A stretch of 64,000 nucleotides of DNA from Limonium bicolor (GCA_023374045.1 CM041776.1:471685375-471749374), one strand, 5' to 3'. Counted from the first letter of the stretch, positions 1 through 12,161 are shown. Notes: generated by a model from the sequence alone, not told the origin. Made by a program: numbers and translations.

Positions 1-1725
1 CAATAAATATTATTTATGGTTAAAAGGAGAATAATAAAACTATAAGAATATTATGTCCATGTATGGCATATAAATATAGTTGAGAAATTATAAAGTTATT
101 ATGTCATCTAGACAATTAAAAACATGTAACATAAATAGTACATGGATAAATATATATACATATATATAATTAAAGATTTATAATTAAATCAAAAAGGAAA
201 TAACAAAATAAGTTATACATTAAATCTTAAGGTAATTAAAAGGAATTACCACACCATATAAGTTGTTAATTAAGACTATATGATTTGGGAAAATATAAGA
301 ACACCTTAATTGTTAAGTAAGGTTAAGAAGTTAAAGGAACTATCTAAGCATGAAGAAATAAACCTCACATGAAATAATAACTAAGGAATTGTTGAACAAT
401 CCAATAAAATTATTATACAAGGGTAACATAAATTAACCCTCTCAGTTAAACCTGTTCTAGGACTATACTTGACCAGACGTTGACCAGGGTATAATCAACT
501 GCAACCTACGGTGAACGGTATGGGATTCTTGCAACCTGTTTGCTACCGGATTACACCGGCTTGTGCGCTATCTGTTGTTGAATTAATGACCAAGATAATT
601 AATGTAAAATGTTGTTTACTCTTGTGCACTATTGTGTTATTTTATATGCGTGAATGATGCTAACTACGACGTGTATGTCCCACGCATACAACACTACAAT
701 ACCAGTGGATTAAATACATGCGCTTTATTATACCGAGAACTTGTACTCAAGTCTCTCACTAACTTCACTTCTAAACAAACGTCGTTATCCTAAACGTGAT
801 AATTGACAATACACATTGTGTTCTTGATTAACGTCTTTGTATGACACCTAACAATTCTATACTACGAGAACGAGGAGCCCAGTTGGATCTGGCCATGCAT
901 GCTACAGGAGTTGTACCTGTCTCAGGTCGTCTCCTATTCAATTTACGTCGCGACGGGAGTTTTGGGTGCACTATGTCATCCACCGGCTGCGTACCGGAAC
1001 AGTATAAGTGGGGAGGAAGACTTCATTCCTCTCGAGGGTTCGATTCCCACCTTTCTAAAGTACAGGAGTTAACTACGTTATCTTCTGAGGGACTAATTAC
1101 CCAACCTTTTAATTTTAACGAGGTCACTATACCTTCACTATATTGACATACTCATTTATACCTGTCAGTCCCACTGTGTGGACCCGACTATTATCAAAGG
1201 ATTACAGTTCATCTAACTTGACCTTCTGAAGTCTTGTTCTATGTGACATTGTTGTCCTTCTATGGATGCTTGATATTATCATGCTATGCTTATTTACAAC
1301 TTTATAAATGAACTGCATGTATTCGACAATTAGTTGGTGTGGCCCAGTAGCCGATGGGCTGCACGTTTTCCATACCGGCAATTATTTTGCTGAGCCATTT
1401 CATGGCTAAACAATTCCAGGTACCTGAAGTTGAGAAGATCACCACACTGAGTGTAGGTGGGGTAGTCCAAGCTATGGGAGTCTACTATTAGTTATTTGTT
1501 TTACTTATTTATTGTACCTTTGAGTTTGATTCCTAGTATCTCGGGTTGTATTCGTATTCAGACTGTGACTTTTGAGAATTGTATTTGGACTTAGCCTTGT
1601 TGGTCACTAGGGTGGCCAATGGCATTGTAATACCGCCCGGTTATTGTATTTTATTCCGCTGCAGTTTATGTTTTATTGGGAGTAATCATCGCACAGGTTA
1701 TTGGATTTCGGGTTGGGGTATTACA
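1..1725 (+). repeat. E1 5' LTR (3' portion)
   Basis: This stretch repeats 11255-11726 plus 25637-26883, the 3' LTR of E1. It ends in ATTACA at 1725 directly before the PBS spacer. By eye I counted roughly 16 differences over about 1.25 kb, near 1.3%. The segment around 1330-1400 (GGCCCAGTAGCCGATGGGC and neighbours) is recognisably related to the LTRs of C and D, so the three share a lineage. The open frame at 841-1146 is not a gene. Confidence 0.92.
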
Positions 1726-1730
1726 AAAAG

Positions 1731-1756
1731 TGGTATCAGAGCGTAGTTACGCTCTG
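1731..1756 (+). other. E1 tRNA-Met primer-binding site with overlapping hairpin
   Basis: TGGTATCAGAGC at 1731-1742 is the usual initiator-tRNA-Met PBS of plant Ty3/gypsy and copia elements, five bases after the LTR. Positions 1737-1756 form a hairpin (stem CAGAGCGT, loop AGTT, stem ACGCTCTG) that overlaps the 3' half of the PBS. The leader continues to the gag start at 1909 without other recognisable features. Confidence 0.9.
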
Positions 1757-2483
1757 GATACAAGGATACACTGAGATTAGGATTTCTAAAGCTTTAGGTT
1801 ACGGGTTGTGAGATAATATAGAAAGGAGTTTAAGTTAGTTTTTACTTAGACTACTATCCAAGACCAAGATCGTGACCACAGTATCTAATATACCTCAACA
1901 TCCTGCAGATGTCAGGAAGAGGAGGATGCCGCGGACAGACAACTGAGGAGTCGCGTGTCAGGCTGGCAGATATTGCTACTTTGATAGCTCAGGCATTTGC
2001 ACAGGCGGGGGTTGCACAACAGCAGCAGCAGCTACCTCCACCACCACCACCCAGGGAGAGAGACTGGGTGAAGAGTTTGGCTGATCTCAGACCAAATGTA
2101 TTTAAAGGGCAGACTGACCCTGCACACTTGGAGGCTTATATCATGGAGATGGAAACAGCGTATGAGACACTTGCCGTCCCACCTAGGGAAAAGGCGAGGC
2201 TCGCTGCCTTTTACCTGAAAGATGCAGCAAGAGATTGGTGGAATATGGTGAAGGCCGACACCGTATGGTGTCTCATACCAGGATGGTGAAGACTAGGGAG
2301 TTTGATGCGCTGGAACAGACAGGAAAGATGACCGTGGACGAATACTATGCAAAGTTTACTTCACTACTCCGACTACTACCCGGGATAGGATACTCGGACC
2401 AGATTTTGGTCGACCGGTTCTACGGGGGACTGAGTCCTCGTCTCCAGTTTGGGATGGGACCAGTCATTCCCACCAGCTTGCAG

Positions 2484-2573
2484 GTAAAACAGGAGAAATG
2501 TGACCAGTTGGAATTTTATTACCTATTATACTCCGTCATGGGAGATTTGGAAATTGATACCTTGAGATTTCAG
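2484..2573 (+). other. Putative gag intron 1 (E1)
   Basis: A 90 bp GT-AG interval (CAG|GTAAAA ... TTTCAG|GA). Similarity to the C gag stops at the donor (ending TSLQ here, TTLQ in C) and resumes at the acceptor (ECYHAA here, ECFHAA in C). Phase is 0 on both sides. The interval has no in-frame stop here but does in C, where the matching interval is 96 bp. Splicing is inferred. Confidence 0.6.
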
Positions 2574-2814
2574 GAATGTTACCATGCTGCCTCCGTTGTG
2601 GAGATCACATGCAAAAGAAGGGATGCTTTGAGCTCCCAAAAGAGAAAGGACGGACCTGGCGGCGAGGATGCCAAGCAGGGGAACTCCAACAGAAGGAACA
2701 AACCCTATCAGAGAGGCCAGGGGTCCTATCAAGGGAAGGGGAACCAGACTACTGGGAACCCCCAGTCAGGAACCTACGGAGCGGCAAACTCACAGAAAAC
2801 CTACCCATCTAAGG

Positions 2815-2902
2815 GTAGGCACTCTAACCAAACAGTTAAATTTGAAACTTTTGTGACTACTTCAGTACCGTTGGAATATATAATTGACCTCAATTGTAAT
2901 AG
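2815..2902 (+). other. Putative gag intron 2 (E1)
   Basis: An 88 bp AT-rich GT-AG interval (AAGG|GTAGGC ... AATAG|GTTC) just before the zinc-knuckle exon. The phase is 1 on both sides, and the matching interval in C (83 bp, 36184-36266) has the same phase. The sequences of the two intervals are not recognisably alike, while the flanking protein sequence is. Confidence 0.6.
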
Positions 2903-3241
2903 GTTCTGGACATGGCTCAAACACGGGCCAGAGGTTTGTCCGCCACTTCAACTGTAGACAATGTGGAAAGGATCACCCCGGCGTGGACTGCCAAGGGGAG
3001 AAAGTCCAGTGCCGCCACTGTCAGATATGGGGACACCGAGCCTTCGAGTGCATTAAGAACCCGGAGAGCAGGAACTACCGCCCGGGAGCAAAGGCAAACA
3101 CCGGCCATAAGAATGGAGCTAGCGATACTCGCCCTCCACCAACAAACCAAACTTAGTGGAATAAGGGCAAAGGCCCAGCATCGGGACCCGCCCTGCATGT
3201 CATGGACCGCGCAGATGAGGCCGGTCCTTCTACCAACCCAC

Positions 3242-4228
3242 GTACTTCTAAACCAATGTGAACCTGTTATTGAGCGATGGATGATGTAAATGAGTGCTTG
3301 CATGCCTTGATTGCCTAGTTGCATAGGAAAGAACTAATAAGACTCACTAGTAGAATTTTAAACCACATAGGAAGCTATAAGATATGCTTTCCTATCCCCT
3401 CACCGCCCTCCCTGGAAGAAAACATTATCAAAGCACAAGAACCAGCAAACGAACAATGTAAGGTTATCCAACCAGGTTTGATACAACTCAAAGGATACCT
3501 AACACCGGAGACACAAATTGCAATCATCAGAAGATGTCAAGAATTGGGAGCAGGACCAGGAGGGTTCTATACTCCAGAATTTCCAGGAGGATCAAAAATA
3601 AAGTTGAAAATGATGTGCTTAGGAAAGGATTGGAATCCTTACTCAAAGACCTACCAGGATACAAGAAATGAAGATGGAGCGTAAGTGCCAAAAATACCAG
3701 AAGAATTTACAAATTGTGGAACAATCAGTTAATACAGCTCAACAGCTAGAAGAAGATCCAGTTCCCAATCTAAGGGCTGATCTATGTATCATCAACTTCT
3801 ATGAAGAAGGAGGCCGCTTAGGACTACATCAGGACAAGGATGAAACACAAGGGTCCCTCGATCAGGGGATACCAGTATTGTCTTTGTCAATTGGAGATGA
3901 CACAGAGTTCCTTTATGGCGAGCAGAAGCGTGTGGACCTTGCGAAGAAAATCATATTGAATTCAGGAGATGTTTTAATAATGGGTGGAAAGTCAAGGTTG
4001 CTATACCATGGAATTAAAAGGATTAAACTAAACACAACACCTTCGACAGTGATAAACACCACTCACATGAAACCAGGAAGATTAAGTTTGACTTTTAGAA
4101 AGTACTAGTGTTGTAATTGTTTTTGGACATCTGAAAGAAGATCATCTCATCAATGAAGCATTATTGTTATGGAAGTGAATGTTTTACCTCCATCATATGC
4201 AAAGTACTTACCCAGATTCTGTTGTTAG
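3242..4228 (+). other. Putative intron 3 of E1, containing the AlkB frame
   Basis: Donor CAC|GTACTT follows the last gag codon block. The distal acceptor TTGTTAG|GTTGTG precedes the conserved protease block (GCAKET here, GCALGT in C). The phase is 1 at both ends, so gag and pol join in frame. A second acceptor at 3370 (CACATAG|GAAGC), also phase 1, joins gag in frame to AlkB. The donor is weak in this copy but better in C (CAG|GTACCG). Splicing has not been shown. Confidence 0.55.
3371..4108 (+). pseudogene. E1 AlkB-like 2-oxoglutarate/Fe(II) dioxygenase, two lesions
   Basis: AlkB-family enzymes oxidatively remove methyl groups from nucleic acids using Fe(II), O2 and 2-oxoglutarate. This frame begins at the putative acceptor (SYKICFPI...). 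It carries the family's GGFY and LKMMC.GKDW blocks, then a TAA at 3682-3684 and a frameshift a few codons later. It resumes with NFY...GLHQDKDE (metal ligands H and D, codons at 3827 and 3833), LYHGI (second His) and a C-terminal RLSLTFR (the two Arg of the RxxxxxR motif). Length is about 245 codons. There is no ATG where C has one. It resembles plant ALKBH1-like proteins more than viral AlkB domains, judged from memory of the family. It lies between gag and protease exactly as in C. Confidence 0.87.
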
Positions 4229-7200
4229 GTTGTGCTAAGGAGACGGAAGGTGCCTTAAGTATACTTACTGAGGAGGAGGCCAGCAAAGGCGGCGCGATCC
4301 TCACTGGTACCTTTCCTGTCAATGGAGTGGCTGCATTAGTACTGTTCGACTCCGGAGCCTCACATACTTTCGTTTCGCCTTCGCTTGCGGGGAAGTTGGG
4401 GCTAGACGCTGTAGAGTTACCTGATTTTAAGGTGGCACTCCCGTCTAAGGAGAAGGTCAGTTGCACTCGTCTTTATAGAGGAGCCACTATCCGTATTAAG
4501 GAGGAGGAATTTCCCATTGACCTAATTGAGTTCAGAGGTCTAGGATTCGACGTTATAGCCGGGATGGACTGGTTGGGGCGGCACAGAGGCCGCATTCTTT
4601 GTGCAGAGCGCAGACTGTTACTTAAGAGCCCATCAGGAGTGACAGTATCTTACCGCCAGAGCCCTAGAGCACCATCAATAAAAGTGATATCTGGTATGTC
4701 CATGTACAAACACGTCAGGAAGCAGAAGGAAGTATATTTATGCTATGTTCAGGATGTAGAGCACGACCCTGATTTTGATCCAGATATGCCAGTGGTGTCA
4801 GAATTTCCAGATATTTTTCCAAAGGAACTTCCAGGCTTACCGCCATCCAGAGAGGTAGAGTTCTCCATTGAATTACTACCAGGTACCGGTCCCATAGCTA
4901 AGGCACCGTACCGTATGGCACCAGCAGAGATGGCTGAGTTGAAGGAACAGTTGAAGGACTTATTGGACAAGGGATACATACGACCTAGCGTATCTCCTTG
5001 GGGAGCACCAGTTCTTTTTGTGAAGAAGAAGGATGGAAGCCTTCGGTTATGTATCGATTACAGGGAGCTTAATGCAGTGTCGGTGAAGAACAAATATCCA
5101 CTACCACGAATTGACGATTTGTTTGATCAGTTAAGAGCAAAGGTGTTTTCAAAGATCGATTTGAGATCAGGATACCATCATACCTATCAGAAAAAGAAAA
5201 GAAAGACAGCATTCAGAACACGATATGGCCACTATGAGTTTACAGTTATGCCTTTTGGCTTGTCAAATGCACCAGCAGTCTTCATGGATTTAATGAACAG
5301 ATTATTCAGAGAGCAGCTGGACAAGACCGTGGTTGTATTTCGATGATATCCTAATTTATTCAAAGTCTAAGGAAGAGCATGAGAGTCACCTCCGACATGT
5401 ACTTGAGATCTTAAGGGAGAACCAGCTTTATGCTAAGTTCTCCAAGTGTGAGTTTTGGTTGACAGAGTTTCCTTTCTAGGACATGTTATCTCAGACGCTG
5501 GGATCGCAGTGGATCCAGCAAAAATAGAAGCAGTTCGCACCTGGCCCAGACCAAAGACAGTGACTGATATCAGGAGTTTCCTTGGGTTAGCAGGTTACTA
5601 CAGAAGGTTTGTCAGAGACTTCTCCAAAATAGCAAAACCTATGACAGTTTAATGAAAAGGACGCACCATTCACATGGACTACAGAATGTGAGACCTCATT
5701 CAGTATTTGAAGGATGCTTTGACATCAGCACCAGTTTTGACTATACCTGAAGGCACAGAGGGTTATGAAGTTTACTGTGATGCATCAGGCAGAGGATTAG
5801 GGTGTGTACTCATGCAGAATGGGAAGGTAGTCGCCTACGCTTCCCGACAGCTGAAGAAACATGAGGAGAATATCCCACACATGACTTGGAGCTTGGAGCA
5901 ATTGTTTTTGCATTGAAGATCTGGCGCCACTACCTGTATGGTGTCCAGATGACCGTATACTCGGATCACAAAAGTTTGAAATATGTATTCACCCAGAAGG
6001 AGTTAAACATGAGACAAAGAAGATGGGTTGAATTTCTCAAGGATACGACATCGATTTGCAGTACAAGAAGGAAAAGCTAATGTAGTAGCAGACGCATTGA
6101 GTCGACGAGCACATTCCTTAAATGCCATTGTGGCTGGCTCGAGTCTTATAGACGACATACGTAGAGCATAGCAAAATGATCAGCGAATGATGGAGATCAG
6201 TCAGAAGTTGTCTGACGGTACATTTGAAGGAGGGAAGTATGAGTTTCAGCTACACGATGATGGGTTGATCAGATTAAAGGGCAGATTGTGTATTCCCAGA
6301 GACAGCACAGATATAAAGGAGCATATTCTTCGAGAGTCCCACACTTCTTCCACATCTGTCCATCCAGGAGCTTCTAAGATGTACAAAGATCTAAAGAGGT
6401 ATTTCTGGTGGAGTGGTATGAAGGGCGACGTGACAGAATATGTGATTCGATGTCTCACTTGTCAGAAAGTGAAATTCGAACATAGACGACCAGGAGGTAT
6501 GGTACAGTCTATGCCAGTTCCAGAGTGGAAGTTTTATGATATCTCTATGGACTTCGTGGTGGGACTACCACCTACGAGAGGAGGACTAAACATGATATGG
6601 GTTGTTGTTGATCGACTGACTAAAGTTGCTAGGTTTATTCCGATGAAAGACACTTGGAATGCCAAAGTTGGCAGAACTATTCGAAGAGATTATCAGACAT
6701 CATGGAGTACCAAAGACTATTGTTTCAGATCGAGATACCAGATTTCTTTCACGATACTGGCGAGCTACTCGCGAAGCACTTGGAACTGAATTGAAGCTTA
6801 GCACATCATTTCATCCTCAGACAGATGGTCAGTCAGAGAGGACTATTCAGACCTTAGAGGACATGCTACGAGCATGTGCCTTGGATTTCCAGGGCAGCTG
6901 GATAGATAGATTACACTCATCGAATTTGCATACAATAACAGCTATCACGCCTCTATACAGATGTCACCCTTTCAAGCACTATATGGCAGACCATGCCGCA
7001 CACCATTGTGCTGGGACGAGTCTAGTGAGACCATCATCATTGGGCCTGAGTACTTAGAGCAAGTCCAGGCAGAAGTACAACAAATCAGAAATAACATGAA
7101 AGCAGCACAAGACGGACAGAAATCATATGCTGATGAGAGGCGACGAGACCTTGAGTTTGCGGTTGGCGACCAGGTATTTCTACGAGTATCACCCATGAAG

Positions 7201-7584
7201 GGTGTATTCAGATTTGGACAGAAGGGCAAGCTAAGCCCGAAATTTGTAGGACCCTACGCTATCACAGAGCGGGTGGGCCTTGTGGCATATCGACTTGATT
7301 TGCCAGCAGAGTTGGGCAAAGTACACAATGTTTTTCACGTGTCTCAGCTTAAGAAATACATGCCTCATCCTTCTCATGTTCTACAACCAGAGACACTCTC
7401 ATTAGAACCAACAATGCGGTATGTGGAAACACCGCAACGAATCTTAGATAGAAAGACACGAGATACTCGAAACAAGTCTGTGAGCCTCGTAAAGGTTCTT
7501 TGGTCGAACCATGATGTGGAAGAGGCCACATGGGAATTAGAAGCAGATATGCGAGCGAAGTTTCCCTCATTATTTACCGACTAG
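4229..7584 (+). pseudogene. pol: E1 pol: protease, RT, RNase H, integrase, chromodomain
   Basis: Domains in order: aspartic protease with [10 protein letters not shown] (about 4345-4375); reverse transcriptase from about 4790; RNase H around 5700-6080; integrase with an HHCC zinc module (HPGASKMY ... CLTCQK, about 6360-6470) and DDE segments ([26 protein letters not shown]); and a chromodomain-like C-terminus (VKVLW...EEATWELE) before TAG at 7582-7584. Lesions are many. A two-base loss near 5341 falls in the RT catalytic block. Further frameshifts lie near 5646, 5700, 5885, 6050, 6660-6700 and 6910-6960. There is a TAG at 6169-6171, and small losses near 5150-5190. The element cannot make its own polymerase. 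Confidence 0.93.
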
Positions 7585-8044
7585 ACACTTTAGTCTAGGG
7601 TACGTGGGCGTACCCCTTTTTTTAGGGGGGTAGAGCCTTTTTCGTTTGTGAGTTTATTATGCATTTTGTTGCACTTTGTGCATTTCTGTGTCACTTGTCT
7701 TGTATGTGTTCTTGTGTAACACTGTATTTGAATGTACTTTGTACTTCTACTTGCTGATGTGTACTTCGTTACACTACAATGGAAAGATTATGTGCACTAC
7801 GTTGCACTATTTGAAATGAAACGTGATTGTGTTTACTACATTGCACTACATGGTAGGTATATGTTATGACCTTCCAAAGTATTCCTGTTGTGTTTGATGT
7901 ACACTATGAACTTAGGAATAGAGACTTGGGACTTGATCCCTAAAAACTAGATTGAGTTGTGGATACTTAACGGAACTTGTTCCCCCACAACCTTATAATT
8001 TAGATATGAGACTTCGGGGCGAAGTCCTTTTTAAGGGGGTAGAT
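7585..8044 (+). other. E1 3' untranslated region: hairpin, internal PPT-like tract, PPT
   Basis: Fifteen bases after the pol stop there is a hairpin GGTACG-TGGG-CGTACC (7599-7614). A T-run and AGGGGGGTA (7624-7632), a second copy of a polypurine-tract motif, follow. The tract next to the LTR is AAGGGGGTAGA (8033-8043). The same order (hairpin, T-rich, purine tract) occurs inside D at 18621-18657. The rest has no recognisable feature. Confidence 0.7.
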
Positions 8045-10788
8045 TGAAATACCCCAAATCTAATTAACATTATAAAACCATTATTTAATGGAAAATCCAA
8101 ATATAAATCATTTCACGTACGCATGCAAACCCATGCATGAGAACGTTACGTAAAAATAGTCGTTTCTCATCTAAACGCTAAAACGCCTTAGAAACATATG
8201 ATCAAGCATGACCTTGTATGACCTTCTAAAACTCAAACCAAATGGTCATACACTCATTATATGAATATATAAACATATTCCCTAAGCTATATTTAGTCAA
8301 AAACGCAAAACGCTCGGGAGTGCTCACACACGCCCCTTAAAGCACGAAAAGCCCGGAGGAGTGCCGAGGTGGCACGAACTCCTATAAAATTAATTCTTAG
8401 AGTTCCTAACATCATTATTAACCATCCTAAAGAGAACACCACGAAGTGGTTTCTCAAAATTCAACAAAAACCACAGGAGGATTTCTTAACGCTCCTTTTT
8501 GCCCGGGAGTGTCCCGATGACCCGTAAATTATGTCGTGGGTTGATGTAACCCCATATAACTCAATGTAATCTTAATATATCATTATTTACTATAATAAGT
8601 GTTTATAAACACTTGGAACTCATAAAGACAATTTATTTCCAAAATATCCTTAGAGCACAAAACACACCTTCGGGTGTCACTAAAACGCGTTTTACGCAAT
8701 TACCTTGTAGTTTTTGACATGCCACGAATTAAGAATCTTAAATAGGGTTAAAATGACCCTCTAAATCAATTAAAGTCAGTGTCAAACAAGTGCTCTATAG
8801 GGGCCGATTTTCAGTCCAAAAACTAGTATAAAACTTACATTAAAAATTTAAAAGGCATAAGACATGGTGACTCACCTTCCCATGTGCTATAATACTTAAT
8901 GTCAAAGTATGTAGGTCTCATTTGACCTCCATGCTGTCGAAATAATGCAAAGGAAAAGGCCATGTTAGCTAGACAAAAACAAAATGCTAAAAGCAAAAAG
9001 TAGATTCTTATTCCACCTTTTTGATTTCTTATAATTCAAGTGACCTTCCTTGCTTGTCCTTGGCTCTTATCCGATTGAGAAGCTCCATTTGACCTTGAAT
9101 TCGGTCACCTACAAGAGAAGAAGAAGACAAGCATACATAGAAAAATCAAAAGAACAAAACTTACCTACCTAATTTCCTTGTCTTCTAGCTCACATTATTT
9201 TCTTCCACCTTGCCTTGTCACACCACATGGCCGAACACATGCATATAACATGGGCATTTATTGAGCCAATAACCTATGGAATAAACTAATGAAAAGAATA
9301 GTCAATTGACATTAAAATTAACAAAACAAAATCCCAAACATACTTATGTTATATACGGTTGCACTCATTCTTTCCCTTGCCCACTCCATTCCGAATTGGT
9401 AAGGTTCCTAACTCTCTCTCTTCCTTTGAAGCTCTTAAGTCATTAATGGAGTTTTAACTTCTATCTTCATCTTTAAGGTAATTTCCTAGCATTCTTGTCA
9501 AGCCTTGAAGCAAAACTCTTCCTAGCATAACAACAAGCATTCGGCATCAAAATATCTCCAAGGAGGTTGTCTAAACCAACATTAATCCAAGGAGCATCTC
9601 AAGGTTATCTTAAGGTAGTTTTCATGCTTGAAAATCCTTAAAGCACATTTTATGTGTAACCGATTTCTACCTCTTCTAAGGTTCTTTTCTTCTTCATTTT
9701 CATAAAGGAAAACTTGTTCTTCATCCACCTTAAGTGAGCCGAATTTATAAGGAGAAAAGCTTAAGGTAAATCCTTGGAAAACTACTTACAAATCTACTTA
9801 AGATCTTTGTTAAAGATCTAACTCCTAAACTACACCTTGCATATAACCGAAGTGAGCATCAAAATTCCTTGGAGAAAGCTTGGAGATTCAAGAAGTGTTC
9901 AAGCACTTAATCACCTTTGTTAAGAAGTAAGTTTACTTAGCTAATCTTTATGTTTTAAGCTTGGTTAAGCTTCTAAAAATTATACAAAAATTATGTACAT
10001 CTCCTAGGGTATCTAAAACCGAAACTATATGGTATAATATACCAAAAATATAATCTATAACATATATGGAAAATATTTACCTTAAGACACATTTTTGTGT
10101 CACAAAATTTATCTATGTTATATAAATCCAAGCCGAATTGTCAAGGGTAAACTCTATTTTGAGCTAGGAATCAATATAAGACATTACAATAATTTTTACA
10201 TGAGTTATATAACTCCTATGAATTTATGTATAATTATTTTGACATATAAATCCACTTTATAACTATATGGTCACTAATTAATTATGGCCGAAGGTCGAAG
10301 TGATAAATAGGTTGGAGCGACTTATGTATATAATATAAAATATTATAAAGTTGGAGAAAAAATATTTTAGTGGCTTAAATGGGCTAATTAATTAAGTTAT
10401 GTGGCTAAAATGTAATGTTACAAAGTTTGGTGCATATACTATAAAAACCGGAGAGTTAAGGGTGTCCGTGGGGATAAATATGTTATAATATAAGGTTAGG
10501 AATTAAGTTCATTGAATTTTAGATAATTTAAACAAGTGTTAAAATAACATTTTATAAAGTTTTGGGCTATTATGTAATTTATAAACTTATTATGAAAGTT
10601 TGGAGTTGAATATGGGCGAATTCATAATTAGAATTATAGGTTCTCCTTCGAATTTTGAGGAATTAAATATTTAAACTATAGTTTATAAGTTATTAAGTAA
10701 CTATTATAAAGTTTTGGGATGAAAATGTAATTAATGGGAAGTATATGACAAAGCCGAATTACTTTGGGTTAGATTTATAATTTAAAGA

Positions 10789-10791
<3 letters not shown>

Positions 10792-10828
<37 letters not shown>
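10792..10828. repeat. (TA)n microsatellite inside E1 LTR
   Basis: About 18 uninterrupted TA units. The matching part of the 5' LTR is outside the window. Confidence 0.95.
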
Positions 10829-10831
<3 letters not shown>

Positions 10832-11721
10832 GCAATTATGGAGAATTAAAATTAGAACTATAGTTTATAAGGCATTATGTAAAGATTATAAGATTTTGTG
10901 GTTAAATTGTAATTATAGGAAATAAATTAGTAAGGCCGAAAGTTTGAGGGGCCAAATGGTAATTTTTGAAAAGATATAATATTCCAAAAGTTATATACCC
11001 AAATATTAAGGGTAGTTTTGTAATTTAATTAAATAAGGAATTAAAACTATATAGTATGATGAGATTAGAATTTAAAAGTTAAGTTTATGAATTAACGGGG
11101 TTGTTTTGCAAATAACCGAAATGAAAGGGTAATAATTTAGATTTAAATAATTAGGTCCTATATGGATATTTGGAGGAATTAAAGAAAGAATTTTGATTAA
11201 AGGAATATGGAATTAAACTATGGCTTATATAGTTATAAGGAATTTAAAGGTAATCATAAATATTATTTATGGTTAAAGGAGAATAATAAAACTATAAGAA
11301 TATTATGTCCATGTATGGCATATAAATATAGTTGAGAAATTAAAAGTTATTAGTCATCTAGACAATTAAAAACATGTGACATAATAGTACATGGATATAT
11401 ATATATCTACATTTATATATTAAAGATTATAATTAAATCAAAAAGGAAATACAAAATAAGTTATACATTAAATCTTAACGTAATTAAAAGGAATTACCAC
11501 ACCATATAAGTTGTTAATTAAGACTATATGATTTGGGAAAATATAAGAACACCTTAATTGTTAAGTAAGGTTAAGAAGTTAAAGGAACTATCTAAGCATG
11601 AAGAAATAAACCTCACATGAAATAATAACTAATGAATTGTTGAACAATCCAATAAAATTATTATACAAGGGTAACATAAATTAACCCTCTCAGTTAAACC
11701 TGTTCTAGGACTATACTTGAC

Positions 11722-11726
11722 CAGAC
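11722..11726. repeat. Target-site duplication of D (left)
   Basis: CAGAC directly before the TG of D. It is repeated at 25632-25636 directly after the CA of D. The uninterrupted site is visible in the E1 5' LTR around 473-480. Confidence 0.97.
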
Positions 11727-12066
11727 TGAAACACCCCTGAATATTTACTCACATAAAATCATAAACGCGAGGAGAATATCCGAAAATAACACGTTATATA
11801 ATGCGGACATAAAATAATTTATGAACAATTAAATTTAGCAACGTTATGTGTTGATATAGTCGTACTTATACATGTCCGAATACGAGAATACATGTACATA
11901 ACGTTATGATATTATAATGTTTTAAATAATAAATAGTAACGTTGCATAACATCGTAATGTTGTAATATAAATGATAACGTCGCATAACTTTGTGACAAAT
12001 AAATCAATAAATATAACACGGTATGTTATATAGTCTTACATATATACATAAGCAAGTTTAACTTGT

Positions 12067-12161
12067 AAAAAAAAAAAAAAGGAGCAAAGACGCTCCCGTT
12101 GAGGTTCGAACCCAAGACCTCCCGTACATTCCCCAAGTGCTTAACCGGTTGAGCTATGCTC
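12067..12161 (-). ncRNA. tRNA-like segment with Pol III boxes and T14 run (D 5' LTR)
   Basis: On the minus strand an 81-nt segment (12161 to 12081) has an A-box-like TAGCTCAACCGG (12156-12145) and a B box GGTTCGAACC (12112-12103). A T-arm (TTGGG / TTCGAAC / CTCAA) is visible. The ends GAGCA and TGCTC can pair. A run of 14 T follows at once, as for a Pol III terminator. I could not build a convincing anticodon arm, so this is a tRNA-derived relic or SINE-like head, not a clear tRNA gene. Confidence 0.5.

Larger units (their letters stand above)
1909..3241 (+). pseudogene. gag: E1 gag (three exons, decayed)
   Basis: Gag is the structural nucleocapsid polyprotein. The ATG at 1909 opens MSGRGG, followed by a Gln/Pro-rich stretch and then a capsid-like segment (DLRPNVFKGQTDP onward). 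About 30-40 codons present in the C copy are missing near 2270-2290, with a frame change. Homology to C then proceeds as three blocks: 1909-2483, 2574-2814 and 2903-3241, separated by GT-AG intervals. The third block carries CCHC-like zinc knuckles (CRQCGKDHPG...; CRHCQIWGHRAFEC). A TAG interrupts it at 3154-3156. The block ends in a DRADEAGPS-type tail that C shares. In the unspliced RNA a stop follows at 3256-3258. Confidence 0.85.
8045..11726 (+). repeat. E1 3' LTR, first part
   Basis: It starts TGAAATACCCC directly after the PPT and continues to the D insertion point. From about 11255 it matches window positions 1-480. With the second part (25637-26883) the intact LTR would be about 4.93 kb. 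It contains a TA microsatellite at 10792-10828 and otherwise AT-rich non-coding DNA. No gene was found in it. Confidence 0.9.

Noticed and set aside
1036..1052. T-arm-like GAGGGTTCGATTCCCACC in the E1 LTR
   Set aside because: No A box or acceptor stem at proper spacing; a chance or very old relic.
841..1146. 101-codon ORF, also partly at 25999-26226
   Set aside because: Lies inside the E1 LTRs, is truncated by a stop in the second copy and has no recognisable domain.
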